From Candidatus Kuenenia stuttgartensis (GTDB lineage Bacteria > Planctomycetota > Planctomycetia > Isosphaerales > Isosphaeraceae), in NCBI GenBank assembly GCA_945872325.1, contig CAMBZY010000184.1, positions 1 through 6,636 of the forward strand: a DNA stretch of 6,636 nt. The letters run 5' to 3'. Within the stretch, counting starts at the first letter, position 1; the number at the start of each line of letters is the position of its first letter. Of the stretch, positions 1 through 5,788 are shown in pieces. A model generated the notes under the pieces. The model ran no database searches. It had not been told where the DNA came from and was given only the letters and a program-made list of their open reading frames with translations. The translations under genes were made by a program, and so were the position numbers.

Positions 1-1871
1 GGGTTGGCTTTTGACCATTCCTTAATCTGATCCAGCGCGTATGGCACGCTCAAAACCTTTCGATAACCGGCCTTGATGAGCGATTGGGTCATCTCTTGAT
101 CGAGATCCGACCTGATCATGAAAACGGCCTCGGAGCTGATCTTCCAGTCGGCTGGATTTTGAATCACGACCGTTTTGGGATACATCGCAAGCGTTTCATT
201 GATATCAAATCCACGATCGGTTTGAAGCCATCCGAAAAGACTGGTCTGACCAGCAGGCTCAAGATGCAATGGGTATACCAGCTTATTGGTCGGATTCCAG
301 ATCACTTCCGGCTTGGAATCTCTGAGATAATTGGGATCGGTTTTCGTTTTGGAGGACTGTTTTGCAAAGATTTTTGAAGTGGCCATCCGTCGATTGGCGT
401 ATCCATAAAGCGGGTCAATGTCGTGGTCGAGCAGGTAGCCAAGCCCCTGCAGCTCCGTGGTCGCAATTCTCCAACGGGCAGGCATTGTATTTTGAATCAC
501 CCGGGCGATGATCGAAAAATCGTCCTCGCGCTCAATCGCCCGCTTTGTGGAGCTGTTGTATGGATTCCAAAACCTGTCGTAGTAATTGTTTCTGATTCGA
601 AATGTCGCCGATGTGAAAATCCAGGCCATAAAAATGATCAGAATCAGCCGAGTTGTCAAAACTTGAATCGCAGGATTTCTTTGCAGTTCAGAATCCGTAA
701 AGAGAGTTGAGCTGGATTGTTCGAGACTGCGAGCGATTCGTTCTCGAATGGCTGGTATGCCCCATTCCGACATCAGCAGGAAGAATCCGATAAATTCAAA
801 TGGGAGATAATATCGGCGCGTTTCAGCAGCGAAATGTCGGCCGCTGAATACGAAAAACAGATACAACCCGAACATGAGTAGAGACTGGTTGCGAATCAAC
901 ATTTGATTTTTCGGTGAAATCTGCGGCTTCCAAAGTGCGATGAATGGCAAGGTCGAGATTAAAAGCAGCGCAAATACAGATAGCAGATAAACATTGGATA
1001 AACCGACGATCATTTTCACGATTTGAAAACCAGCGCCTTGGATGATTTCAAGAGGAGCTGTTTTTTTGAAAATGACAGGCGTCAGGATCCAGTGCCCGTA
1101 CATCAATTTCACGGCGATCAGAAAAATCCCAGAGCTCAGAATCATGCCAAGTATGGCCATTACGGGAATGCGACGAAATCGAATGCCCATTCCTATCAGC
1201 AGACAAATGCTATAAACGATAGCATCCGGCCTGAGCAGTGGCAGGACGGCGACACAGAGGCTTGAAATGCGCCACTTATCCTCCCAGATGGCTACAAATC
1301 CCCAGAAATAAATCAGTGAAACCAGTCCATTTCCGAATCCGGCACCCTGAATTTGTGCAAACACAGGGTTCCAGGCAAATCCGAGCATGAGGATGGTTCG
1401 TGGCAGGATCGACCAATCTTTCGAGATTCTCCAGGCGGCCAAAGTGTGTCCGAGAGTGATCAGCCAGCCCAGAATCAGAGAGGCCGTTATCAGCGACCTG
1501 TGCGACCACGCAAATGGTGTGAGGATCAGGTAATAAACAAACTCCACCGTTCCATCGACCATTTTGTTTGGGCTGAACGAGAATCGGCCAAAGTGATAGA
1601 GGTTCCACGAGTGCTCGAGGTTTACATAGACTTCATCAAGATATCCACAGTGATACATATATTGGAATGTCTGGATGAGCAATGCGAAAACGAGCAGGCT
1701 GGAACGATAGAATCTTGATTCCACCACTCCCATTCTTGACTTGAGGATGAGTACGATTGCAAATAATCCTGTGAGAACCTGAACCCCCAGAGTAAATTTC
1801 AAGTGCGGCAGTGCATCATTGAGGTATAAGATCGGCGCGATTCGATCTCCAGAGACCCAGAATTCAAACAT
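1..1871 (-). CDS. GT-C-type polytopic membrane glycosyltransferase (partial, C-terminus beyond window)
   Basis: This is an uninterrupted reading frame of 623 codons starting at ATG 1871 and running off the left edge without a stop. An in-frame TGA lies two codons upstream of the ATG, and GAGG sits 8 nt before it, so the start is well fixed. The protein has about ten to twelve hydrophobic segments between residues 28 and 422, followed by a soluble domain of at least 200 residues. The first large loop carries YLDEVYVNLEHSWNLYHFGR (residues 78-97) and then a DGTVEFVYY stretch. This resembles the loop of GT-C enzymes, usually DDAYI...RNL..G.G..FN..E.VEGYTN, whose acidic pair binds the metal or lipid-phosphate donor; here the pair is DE at 79-80. 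LRPD (213-216) and RRYYLPFEF (352-360) fit later conserved positions, and the tail LGYLLDH resembles the periplasmic domain of the group. Family-level function is likely transfer of a sugar from a polyprenyl-phosphate donor outside the inner membrane. The acceptor is unknown. Confidence 0.75.
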   Translation of the reverse strand, partial: MFEFWVSGDRIAPILYLNDALPHLKFTLGVQVLTGLFAIVLILKSRMGVVESRFYRSSLLVFALLIQTFQYMYHCGYLDEVYVNLEHSWNLYHFGRFSFSPNKMVDGTVEFVYYLILTPFAWSHRSLITASLILGWLITLGHTLAAWRISKDWSILPRTILMLGFAWNPVFAQIQGAGFGNGLVSLIYFWGFVAIWEDKWRISSLCVAVLPLLRPDAIVYSICLLIGMGIRFRRIPVMAILGMILSSGIFLIAVKLMYGHWILTPVIFKKTAPLEIIQGAGFQIVKMIVGLSNVYLLSVFALLLISTLPFIALWKPQISPKNQMLIRNQSLLMFGLYLFFVFSGRHFAAETRRYYLPFEFIGFFLLMSEWGIPAIRERIARSLEQSSSTLFTDSELQRNPAIQVLTTRLILIIFMAWIFTSATFRIRNNYYDRFWNPYNSSTKRAIEREDDFSIIARVIQNTMPARWRIATTELQGLGYLLDHDIDPLYGYANRRMATSKIFAKQSSKTKTDPNYLRDSKPEVIWNPTNKLVYPLHLEPAGQTSLFGWLQTDRGFDINETLAMYPKTVVIQNPADWKISSEAVFMIRSDLDQEMTQSLIKAGYRKVLSVPYALDQIKEWSKAN

Positions 1872-1879
1872 CGATCAGA

Positions 1880-1883
1880 CCTC
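1880..1883 (-). promoter_or_regulatory. Ribosome binding site of the GT-C gene
   Basis: GAGG is read on the minus strand 8 nt before the ATG at 1871. It supports that start, together with the in-frame stop just upstream of the ATG. Confidence 0.5.
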
Positions 1884-1943
1884 AGTCACACTTGGAGACG
1901 GATTGGTAAGTTCCCAAACAGATTATCATTAGCTTAGAACAGG

Positions 1944-1972
1944 ATTTAAAAAGCTGTTGGGTAATTTATCAA
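1944..1972 (-). promoter_or_regulatory. Candidate sigma-70-like promoter for the GT-C gene
   Basis: On the minus strand TTGATA (1972-1967) is followed after exactly 17 nt by TTAAAT (1949-1944), giving 5/6 and 4/6 matches to the -35 and -10 consensus. Transcription would begin near 1937, about 65 nt before the ATG. The 160-nt gap between glgC and this gene is AT-rich and contains no other good candidate. AT-rich DNA yields chance matches, so this is tentative. Confidence 0.3.
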
Positions 1973-2031
1973 AATTTATCCCGAATTACGCTGATTAATC
2001 CGTGCTTGTTCCAATTCGAATCAGGCTGGGT

Positions 2032-3282
2032 TCACACAAACCGTTTCAGATCCTCATCCTTTGCGACAATGGTCAGCCCTTCTGGCGATACGGTCAGGCC
2101 GCGGATTCTGTCCAGTTCTCGATCCATTCCGATCGTGAAACCGTCGGGCACGACGACATTTTTATCAAGAATGGCGCGTCGCACTTTCGCGCCTCGGCCG
2201 ATGACCACATCGTCAAACAGAATCGAGTCTTCAACCAAGGCGAATGAACGGATGGTCGAACGTGTTCCGATAATGGACCGATGCGCCTCTCCGCCTGAGA
2301 TGATCGAGCCAGGGCAAACGATGGAGTTGGTGGCCAGCCCGCGCCGGCCTGGCATGTCGAGGACAAATTTTGGCGGGGGGATCGGTGGGGAGAAGGTTTG
2401 GATCGGCCAATTTCGGTCGTAAAGATTCAATAAAGGGTCGGCAGCGATCAGGTCCATGCTGGCTTCATAGTAAGCGTCAATCGTCCCGACATCGCGCCAA
2501 TATGCCTTTTGTTTACGATTCTCGTCAATAAAAGGATGGGCCAGAACGTGATACCCCTCGCCAATCATACCTGGGATGATGTCTCGACCAAAATCGCGAG
2601 TGGTTTGGTCGCGCCTGATGGCCACGTCACGCATGAGGACTTCGAACATCAGACGGGTCGAGAAAACATAAATTCCCATCGAAGCCAGAGCCATACCTGG
2701 CGTGCCCGGAATTTCGGGAGGACAAGGGGGCTTCTCGATAAAGTCACTGACACGGCGATTTGAGTCGATTGCCATGACTCCAAAATCGCTGGCCTCAGCG
2801 ACGGGCACAGGCAGGCAGGCGATCGTGAGGTCGGCCTTATGGTCCATGTGATCCTGGATCATCATCCCATAATTCATCTTATAAATATGGTCGCCAGCCA
2901 GAATCAGGGCCACTTCGGCGCGGGTACGTTCGATGGTATAAAGATTTTGATAGACGGCGTCGGCGGTGCCTCGATACCAATTCTCGCCATAAATTTGTTG
3001 GGGTGGGATCACGTCGACAAATTCATCGAGCTCGCGGCAGAGGAACCTCCAGCCCTGATCAATATGACGCGATAGGGAAAGGGCTTTGTACTGGGTCAGT
3101 ACCAGAACGCGTCTGAGACCGGAATTGATGCAATTGGATAAAGCAAAATCAATGATCCGGTAAGGACCGCCGAAAGGTACGGCTGGCTTGGCCCTGTCGC
3201 GAGTCAACGGATCAAGCCTGGTCCCTCGTCCACCTGCCAGAATCACGGCCAGCGCATTTCGACCCATCCACGTGGAGATCAA
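2032..3282 (-). CDS. glgC: Glucose-1-phosphate adenylyltransferase (ADP-glucose pyrophosphorylase)
   Basis: The enzyme makes ADP-glucose from glucose-1-phosphate and ATP, the committed step of bacterial glycogen synthesis in the cytoplasm. The 416-residue protein aligns along its length with E. coli GlgC (431 residues). Visible motifs are the nucleotide loop LAGGRGTRL (15-23), RAKPAVPFGG (30-39), FALSNCINSG (46-55), ENWYRGTADAV (100-110), LAGDHIYK with catalytic Asp131, FIEKP with the glucose-1-phosphate lysine Lys184, LASMGIYVF (199-207) and YWRDVGTIDAYY (261-272). A left-handed beta-helix type C-terminal domain follows from about residue 310. The TTG at 3282 is chosen because GGGAGG lies 6 nt before it; the ATG at 3267 has no comparable site, though starting there would still keep the full catalytic domain. 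In E. coli Lys39 helps bind the activator fructose-1,6-bisphosphate; here the matching residue is Asp29, and His46 is Pro36, so allosteric control may differ. The gene stands alone, with no glgA or glgB in view. Confidence 0.96.
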   Translation of the reverse strand: MISTWMGRNALAVILAGGRGTRLDPLTRDRAKPAVPFGGPYRIIDFALSNCINSGLRRVLVLTQYKALSLSRHIDQGWRFLCRELDEFVDVIPPQQIYGENWYRGTADAVYQNLYTIERTRAEVALILAGDHIYKMNYGMMIQDHMDHKADLTIACLPVPVAEASDFGVMAIDSNRRVSDFIEKPPCPPEIPGTPGMALASMGIYVFSTRLMFEVLMRDVAIRRDQTTRDFGRDIIPGMIGEGYHVLAHPFIDENRKQKAYWRDVGTIDAYYEASMDLIAADPLLNLYDRNWPIQTFSPPIPPPKFVLDMPGRRGLATNSIVCPGSIISGGEAHRSIIGTRSTIRSFALVEDSILFDDVVIGRGAKVRRAILDKNVVVPDGFTIGMDRELDRIRGLTVSPEGLTIVAKDEDLKRFV

Positions 3283-3338
3283 ACGCCACCTCCCACATGA
3301 CTGACTGATGTTTTAAAGAAATACGGCAACATGTCCAT
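3279..3338 (-). CDS. Candidate 19-codon ORF whose stop overlaps the glgC start
   Basis: An ATG at 3338 opens a 19-residue frame (MDMLPYFFKTSVSHVGGGV) whose TGA overlaps the glgC start codon as TTGA (3282-3279). Such overlaps are typical of translational coupling. The frame is the same as that of the 28-codon ORF just upstream, separated by its TGA and two codons. No Shine-Dalgarno sequence precedes this ATG, so it could be translated only by reinitiation, if at all. The peptide is unrecognised and the overlap may be coincidence. Confidence 0.15.
   Translation of the reverse strand: MDMLPYFFKTSVSHVGGGV
3289..3294 (-). promoter_or_regulatory. Ribosome binding site deciding the TTG start of glgC
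   Basis: GGGAGG on the minus strand lies 6 nt upstream of TTG 3282-3280, an optimal distance. The same site is 21 nt from the ATG at 3267, too far for normal use. This favours the TTG start and five extra N-terminal residues. Confidence 0.6.
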
Positions 3339-3344
3339 TGTGCG

Positions 3345-3431
3345 TCAGATTTCCGGGCACCACAAGCCCTGCTCCCAGCAAAATCGATGTTGGGTTGGGT
3401 ATCTTGATTTCCAGCGGACATCACTATTCAT
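3345..3431 (-). CDS. Candidate 28-residue leader ORF upstream of glgC
   Basis: The ORF starts at ATG 3431 behind AGAGGAGG at 5 nt spacing, the strongest ribosome binding site in the window, and ends at TGA 3345, 63 nt before the glgC start. The peptide is short, basic and aromatic, with three Trp (7, 19, 24) and two Cys (18, 25), and ends in LWCPEI. It has no hydrophobic segment and no family that I recognise. Its position between the terminator of the aldolase gene and glgC would place it on the glgC leader transcript, where it could serve as an upstream ORF influencing glgC translation. It could equally be an independent microprotein or a chance frame behind a purine-rich stretch. The site is seen directly; the role is inferred. 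Confidence 0.35.
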   Translation of the reverse strand: MNSDVRWKSRYPTQHRFCWEQGLWCPEI

Positions 3432-3436
3432 AGATG

Positions 3437-3444
3437 CCTCCTCT
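3437..3444 (-). promoter_or_regulatory. Strong ribosome binding site of the 28-residue ORF
   Basis: AGAGGAGG on the minus strand, 5 nt before ATG 3431, is an almost perfect anti-16S complement. It is stronger than the site in front of glgC itself, and it is the main reason for taking the small ORF seriously. Confidence 0.45.
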
Positions 3445-3482
3445 GGAAAAACATGTCTGATCACACGACAAATGATCCAAAC

Positions 3483-3514
3483 AAAAAAATCCCTGCCGGA
3501 TCTGGCAGGGATTT
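3483..3514 (-). terminator. Rho-independent terminator of the aldolase gene
   Basis: A perfect 11-bp inverted repeat, AAATCCCTGCC (3487-3497) and GGCAGGGATTT (3504-3514), encloses a 6-nt loop. Read on the minus strand the stem runs straight into seven T residues (3489-3483). It begins about 40 nt after the aldolase stop codon. The plus-strand side has only three T, so it acts mainly in the minus direction. It separates the aldolase transcript from glgC. Confidence 0.93.
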
Positions 3515-3552
3515 CTGAACCATTCAAAAATGGATCTGATACTTTCGGATGA

Positions 3553-4671
3553 TCAATAAACTTCGCCTGGGCGAACTACGTGACCACCGCCGGTGCTTGT
3601 GCCAACGCCGGCCAGATAACGGGCGTGCCAGCCTTCAGCAGCGCGAATTTCTTTCATGGCTTCTTTGTTCAGGCCGTACTTTTCCCAGAGGGAAGTGGCG
3701 TTGGATTGAACAATTTCGGCGATTTCAGCAACACGGTTGCGGCCAGTGGTGGCGGCAAACTTGGTACGGGCAGCGGCATCGCCCTGGGTGAAGTATTCTT
3801 TCCAGAATGCACGTCCACCAAGAACGCCGGAGCAGCCGCTTTCGACAGCCAGCTCAACCTGACGCTTGTATTGTGGATAGTCCACACCGGCTGAGAGCAG
3901 AACCCATGGTGTAACCGACGATTCGGTCAGGGCTTGAAGATTGTCGCGTTGCTTGGTTTCGTCGTCCAGCTCGCTATCTCCAGGGAATTCAGCCTTGTAG
4001 ATATCGCACCAGCGAGAGAGCAGGCGAGCCGACTCAATCACGGTGTGGGCCTTGCGACGACGATAAGAATCGTCTGTCTTCTTCTCTGAACCGTAAGGGA
4101 ACGCAACTGGTTCGAGCAGCAGGAGAATGTCGTACTTGCGGCACTCTTCGTAGATGTGCTTGACCAGTTGGAGCTGGTGTTCGGCTGAGCTTGATTCGTC
4201 AGGCTCGAATGGGGCCAGCAGTTTGACTGCGTCGGCACCCATGTATTTGATCTTCTGAACCGACCAGCCTGGCTCGATTTCGGCCAGTGGAGCACCGACG
4301 GAATTCTTTGGGCTGCCTGACTTTTCAACGCGAATCAGCAAGCCCTTTTCAGGGGCAATCGCACCTGAGGCAACTACGGAGAAGGCTCCATAGTAACCGT
4401 CGATCAGCAGGGCGGATGAAGCGCCTGACATTTCGCGGGCCATGTCTACTTTGGCGTCGGCAATTTCGGCGAACGTTGGTTCGCGGTCATGACCAGACTC
4501 TTTCAGAGCCTTGTGGGCCATCTCGATCATCGAGCTGTTTTGGTCCAAAGCCAGCATCGTCAGCGTGCCGTTTGGATTGCTGATGCGCTGAAGACCCCGA
4601 AGCTTGCCGGGTGTCAAGCCAAATGAGGTCAGAAGGGTCGCACTTTTGGTTTTGGATTCGCCTGCGGCCAT
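3553..4671 (-). CDS. LacD/YihT-like class I aldolase (tagatose-1,6-bisphosphate aldolase family)
   Basis: The 372-residue cytoplasmic protein belongs to the class I (Schiff-base) aldolases related to LacD, which split tagatose-1,6-bisphosphate into dihydroxyacetone phosphate and glyceraldehyde-3-phosphate. Seen in order are LALDQNSSM (40-48, matching the LAFDQRGAL region of LacD), LLIDGYYGA (88-96), GADAVKLLAPF (145-155), LLLEPVAF (184-191), CDIYKAEFPG (222-231), LLSAGVDY (258-265) and SGVLGGRAFW (281-290). By comparison with LKVEVP of LacD, Lys226 is the likely Schiff-base lysine and Glu187 a likely active-site acid. The start ATG 4671 has GGGAG 5 nt upstream. The protein is longer than LacD (about 326) or YihT (about 292), with an N-terminal lead and a C-terminal tail rich in Gly and Thr that ends in RPGEVY. 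No lac or sulfoglycolysis genes are nearby, so the true substrate may be tagatose-, fructose- or another ketose-phosphate. A strong terminator follows. Confidence 0.88.
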   Translation of the reverse strand: MAAGESKTKSATLLTSFGLTPGKLRGLQRISNPNGTLTMLALDQNSSMIEMAHKALKESGHDREPTFAEIADAKVDMAREMSGASSALLIDGYYGAFSVVASGAIAPEKGLLIRVEKSGSPKNSVGAPLAEIEPGWSVQKIKYMGADAVKLLAPFEPDESSSAEHQLQLVKHIYEECRKYDILLLLEPVAFPYGSEKKTDDSYRRRKAHTVIESARLLSRWCDIYKAEFPGDSELDDETKQRDNLQALTESSVTPWVLLSAGVDYPQYKRQVELAVESGCSGVLGGRAFWKEYFTQGDAAARTKFAATTGRNRVAEIAEIVQSNATSLWEKYGLNKEAMKEIRAAEGWHARYLAGVGTSTGGGHVVRPGEVY

Positions 4672-4676
4672 GAAAT

Positions 4677-4681
4677 CTCCC
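4677..4681 (-). promoter_or_regulatory. Ribosome binding site of the aldolase gene
   Basis: GGGAG on the minus strand lies 5 nt before ATG 4671 and fixes this start; no competing in-frame start with a better site is seen. Confidence 0.55.
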
Positions 4682-4964
4682 GATCCGATCGCGTCAAAGG
4701 GGGTAGGCCGCTCTGCATGAGATCAGCGACCATCTCGAAATGTGATTGTTTCTTCGTCATCTGACTTTGCCAGACTGGACCCATAAATTGAATGGATCCT
4801 CCGCTCATGATCTGTAAAGTTACCCAAACCAGACCCGATTATGCAAGACGACGATGGCTCAGAATGGTCATAATCACCGGTCTGACCGTCAAATTCGGAA
4901 CCCTGACCGTGCTTTGAGCCGACCAGAATTTCCGAAACTTTCCTGAACATCCGAAATCTTTGGC

Positions 4965-4992
4965 TTGCCTACCGCCCGATACTACGTAAAAT
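4965..4992 (+). promoter_or_regulatory. Candidate sigma-70-like promoter for the YbjN-like gene
   Basis: TTGCCT (4965-4970) is followed after 16 nt by TAAAAT (4987-4992), matching the -35 and -10 consensus at 4/6 and 5/6. Transcription would begin near 4999 and leave a leader of about 100 nt before ATG 5100. Found by eye only. Confidence 0.35.
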
Positions 4993-5099
4993 CACTAGTC
5001 GGGACTTCGTGTGAATCAGAACGAATGGCCATACGATCAGATTCGTAAGGGCCGGCACGAAGCAGAATATTTCTCTTGATCTGGGATCAAATCACCACC

Positions 5100-5570
5100 A
5101 TGCCACAGCCGAAAACCGACCTGATACTCAAATTTCTGAGCCAAGAGGGCTTTCGTCCGACGGTCGATGAAGAGGGTGACGTCAGGTTCCAGTTCGAAGG
5201 CCAGACACTCTTCATTCACCCTGAAGAGGACGACCCGCAGCTGATGAAACTGTTCGGATTCGCCTGGCGATTCGACAGCGAGCCTGAAGAAGAGGACGAC
5301 GATCCGGAACTGGTCCTTGCCCTTCAAGTGGCGGGTATCTGCTCGGCCAAACACAACGGGATCAAGGCCATCGCCATCCCGGAACGCGTTATCGTGGTTG
5401 TGGCTGAACAATTCCACGAACCTTTTGAAGCATTCAAAGGCACCTTCTTCCGCCTCCTCGATGCCATCAAGGCCTGTACCAACGAGGTTCAGGAACTGAT
5501 GGAAATGGAATATGAAGACGACGACGATGATGAAGACGAGGACGACGATTTCGACCCGGAATCGAACTGA
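5100..5570 (+). CDS. YbjN-like protein with poly-acidic C-terminal tail
   Basis: The 156-residue protein is soluble and very acidic. Residues 1-135 fit the YbjN fold group, an alpha-beta domain similar to type III secretion chaperones. It has an opening helix (LILKFLSQEGF), a beta hairpin with VDEEGDVRFQFEGQTLFIH (22-40), DDPQLMKLFGFAWRF (44-58), the central helix LVLALQVAGI followed by KHNGIKAIAIPERVIVVVAEQF (84-105), and a last helix FFRLLDAIKACTNEV (116-130). YbjN proteins are described as regulators or stress-linked adaptors, and the molecular role here is unknown. Residues 137-155 form a nearly unbroken Asp/Glu tail, encoded by a GAC/GAT/GAA-rich run at 5512-5551; such tails often bind basic proteins or metal ions. 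ATG 5100 is preferred over an in-frame TTG at 5076 because family members begin close to this helix. Neither start has a strong ribosome site; the nearest is GGGATC about 12 nt before the ATG. Confidence 0.75.
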   Translation: MPQPKTDLILKFLSQEGFRPTVDEEGDVRFQFEGQTLFIHPEEDDPQLMKLFGFAWRFDSEPEEEDDDPELVLALQVAGICSAKHNGIKAIAIPERVIVVVAEQFHEPFEAFKGTFFRLLDAIKACTNEVQELMEMEYEDDDDDEDEDDDFDPESN

Positions 5571-5641
5571 ATCCAGCCCCCAGTGACTCCTCTTAACAAT
5601 TCTCCGGAACCAAGCCTGTGCAACCAACCACGGGCCTGGAT
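5571..5641 (+). repeat. Long-range imperfect inverted repeat after the YbjN-like gene
   Basis: ATCCAGCCCC (5571-5580), directly behind the stop codon, is matched by GGGCCTGGAT (5632-5641) with a single mismatch in ten pairs and a 51-nt spacer. No T-run follows, so it is not a standard intrinsic terminator. It might cap the 3' end of the transcript or be chance. Confidence 0.25.
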
Positions 5642-5721
5642 CCGTTGAGTTCCATGAATTCTCGAATCACTCAGAACATTTCGCCTCAGCCATCACCATT
5701 CTTACCCGTACGAATTTCTTA

Positions 5722-5727
5722 TATAAA
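5722..5727 (+). promoter_or_regulatory. Possible -10 element for the solute-binding protein gene
   Basis: TATAAA sits in the AT-rich stretch TTCTTATATAAACT. A poor -35 (TTCTTA at 5699-5704, 3/6) lies 17 nt upstream. Transcription would start near 5734, giving a leader of about 55 nt. Weak support. Confidence 0.25.
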
Positions 5728-5774
5728 CTGCACCAGGCTCATCTTGCTCGACCCTGACAAGCGAGTCCATCTGC

Positions 5775-5779
5775 AAGGA
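5775..5779 (+). promoter_or_regulatory. Ribosome binding site of the solute-binding protein gene
   Basis: AAGGA lies 9 nt before ATG 5789. The frame stays open upstream, with a TTG at 5744, so this site together with the RRR signal-like N-terminus decides the start. Confidence 0.5.
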
Positions 5780-5788
5780 CGGTTTCCA

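Larger units (their letters stand above)
4672..5099. other. Divergent intergenic region between the aldolase and YbjN-like genes
   Basis: These 428 bases separate two genes transcribed away from each other, so promoters for both must lie here or in part here. A plus-strand candidate is given separately; on the minus strand I see no pair of boxes good enough to call. An open frame of 75 codons on the minus strand (4950-4723) has an ATG but no Shine-Dalgarno sequence and no recognisable motif; I do not call it a gene. A 22-codon GTG frame (5011-5079, plus) is likewise unsupported. Two 8-bp direct repeats, CTGACCGT at 4882-4889 and 4903-4910, lie 21 bp apart and could be a protein binding site. 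Confidence 0.5.

Noticed and set aside
1276..1718. Frames of 110 (minus) and 121 (plus) codons inside the left-end gene
   Set aside because: Both overlap the continuous GT-C reading frame and have no plausible domain.
1985..2031. Possible glgC terminator from CTGATT and AATCAG arms
   Set aside because: Only six pairs with a loop of about 22 nt and no T-run; not convincing as an intrinsic terminator.
2006..2422. Plus-strand frame of 138 codons inside glgC
   Set aside because: It lies opposite the beta-helix domain of GlgC, which is clearly coding on the minus strand; the product is Arg/Ser/Pro-rich and unrecognisable.
3212..3424. Minus-strand 70-codon frame spanning the glgC leader and 5' end
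   Set aside because: It overlaps the well-supported GlgC N-terminus in another frame and starts at a weak GTG without a good ribosome site.
3432..3482. TGTC...GACA dyad around TGATCA as a regulator site upstream of the small ORF
   Set aside because: The arms are too short and irregular to separate from chance, and no matching promoter boxes were found.
4723..4950. Minus-strand frame of 75 codons upstream of the aldolase gene
   Set aside because: It is free-standing and has an ATG, but no ribosome site and no recognisable motif; more likely leader or promoter DNA. Conservation would change this view.
5037..5627. Long minus-strand frame of 196 codons opposite the YbjN-like gene
   Set aside because: It covers the YbjN-like gene antisense; its Val/Phe/Ile-rich stretch is simply the complement of the Asp/Glu codon run, and no family motif appears.
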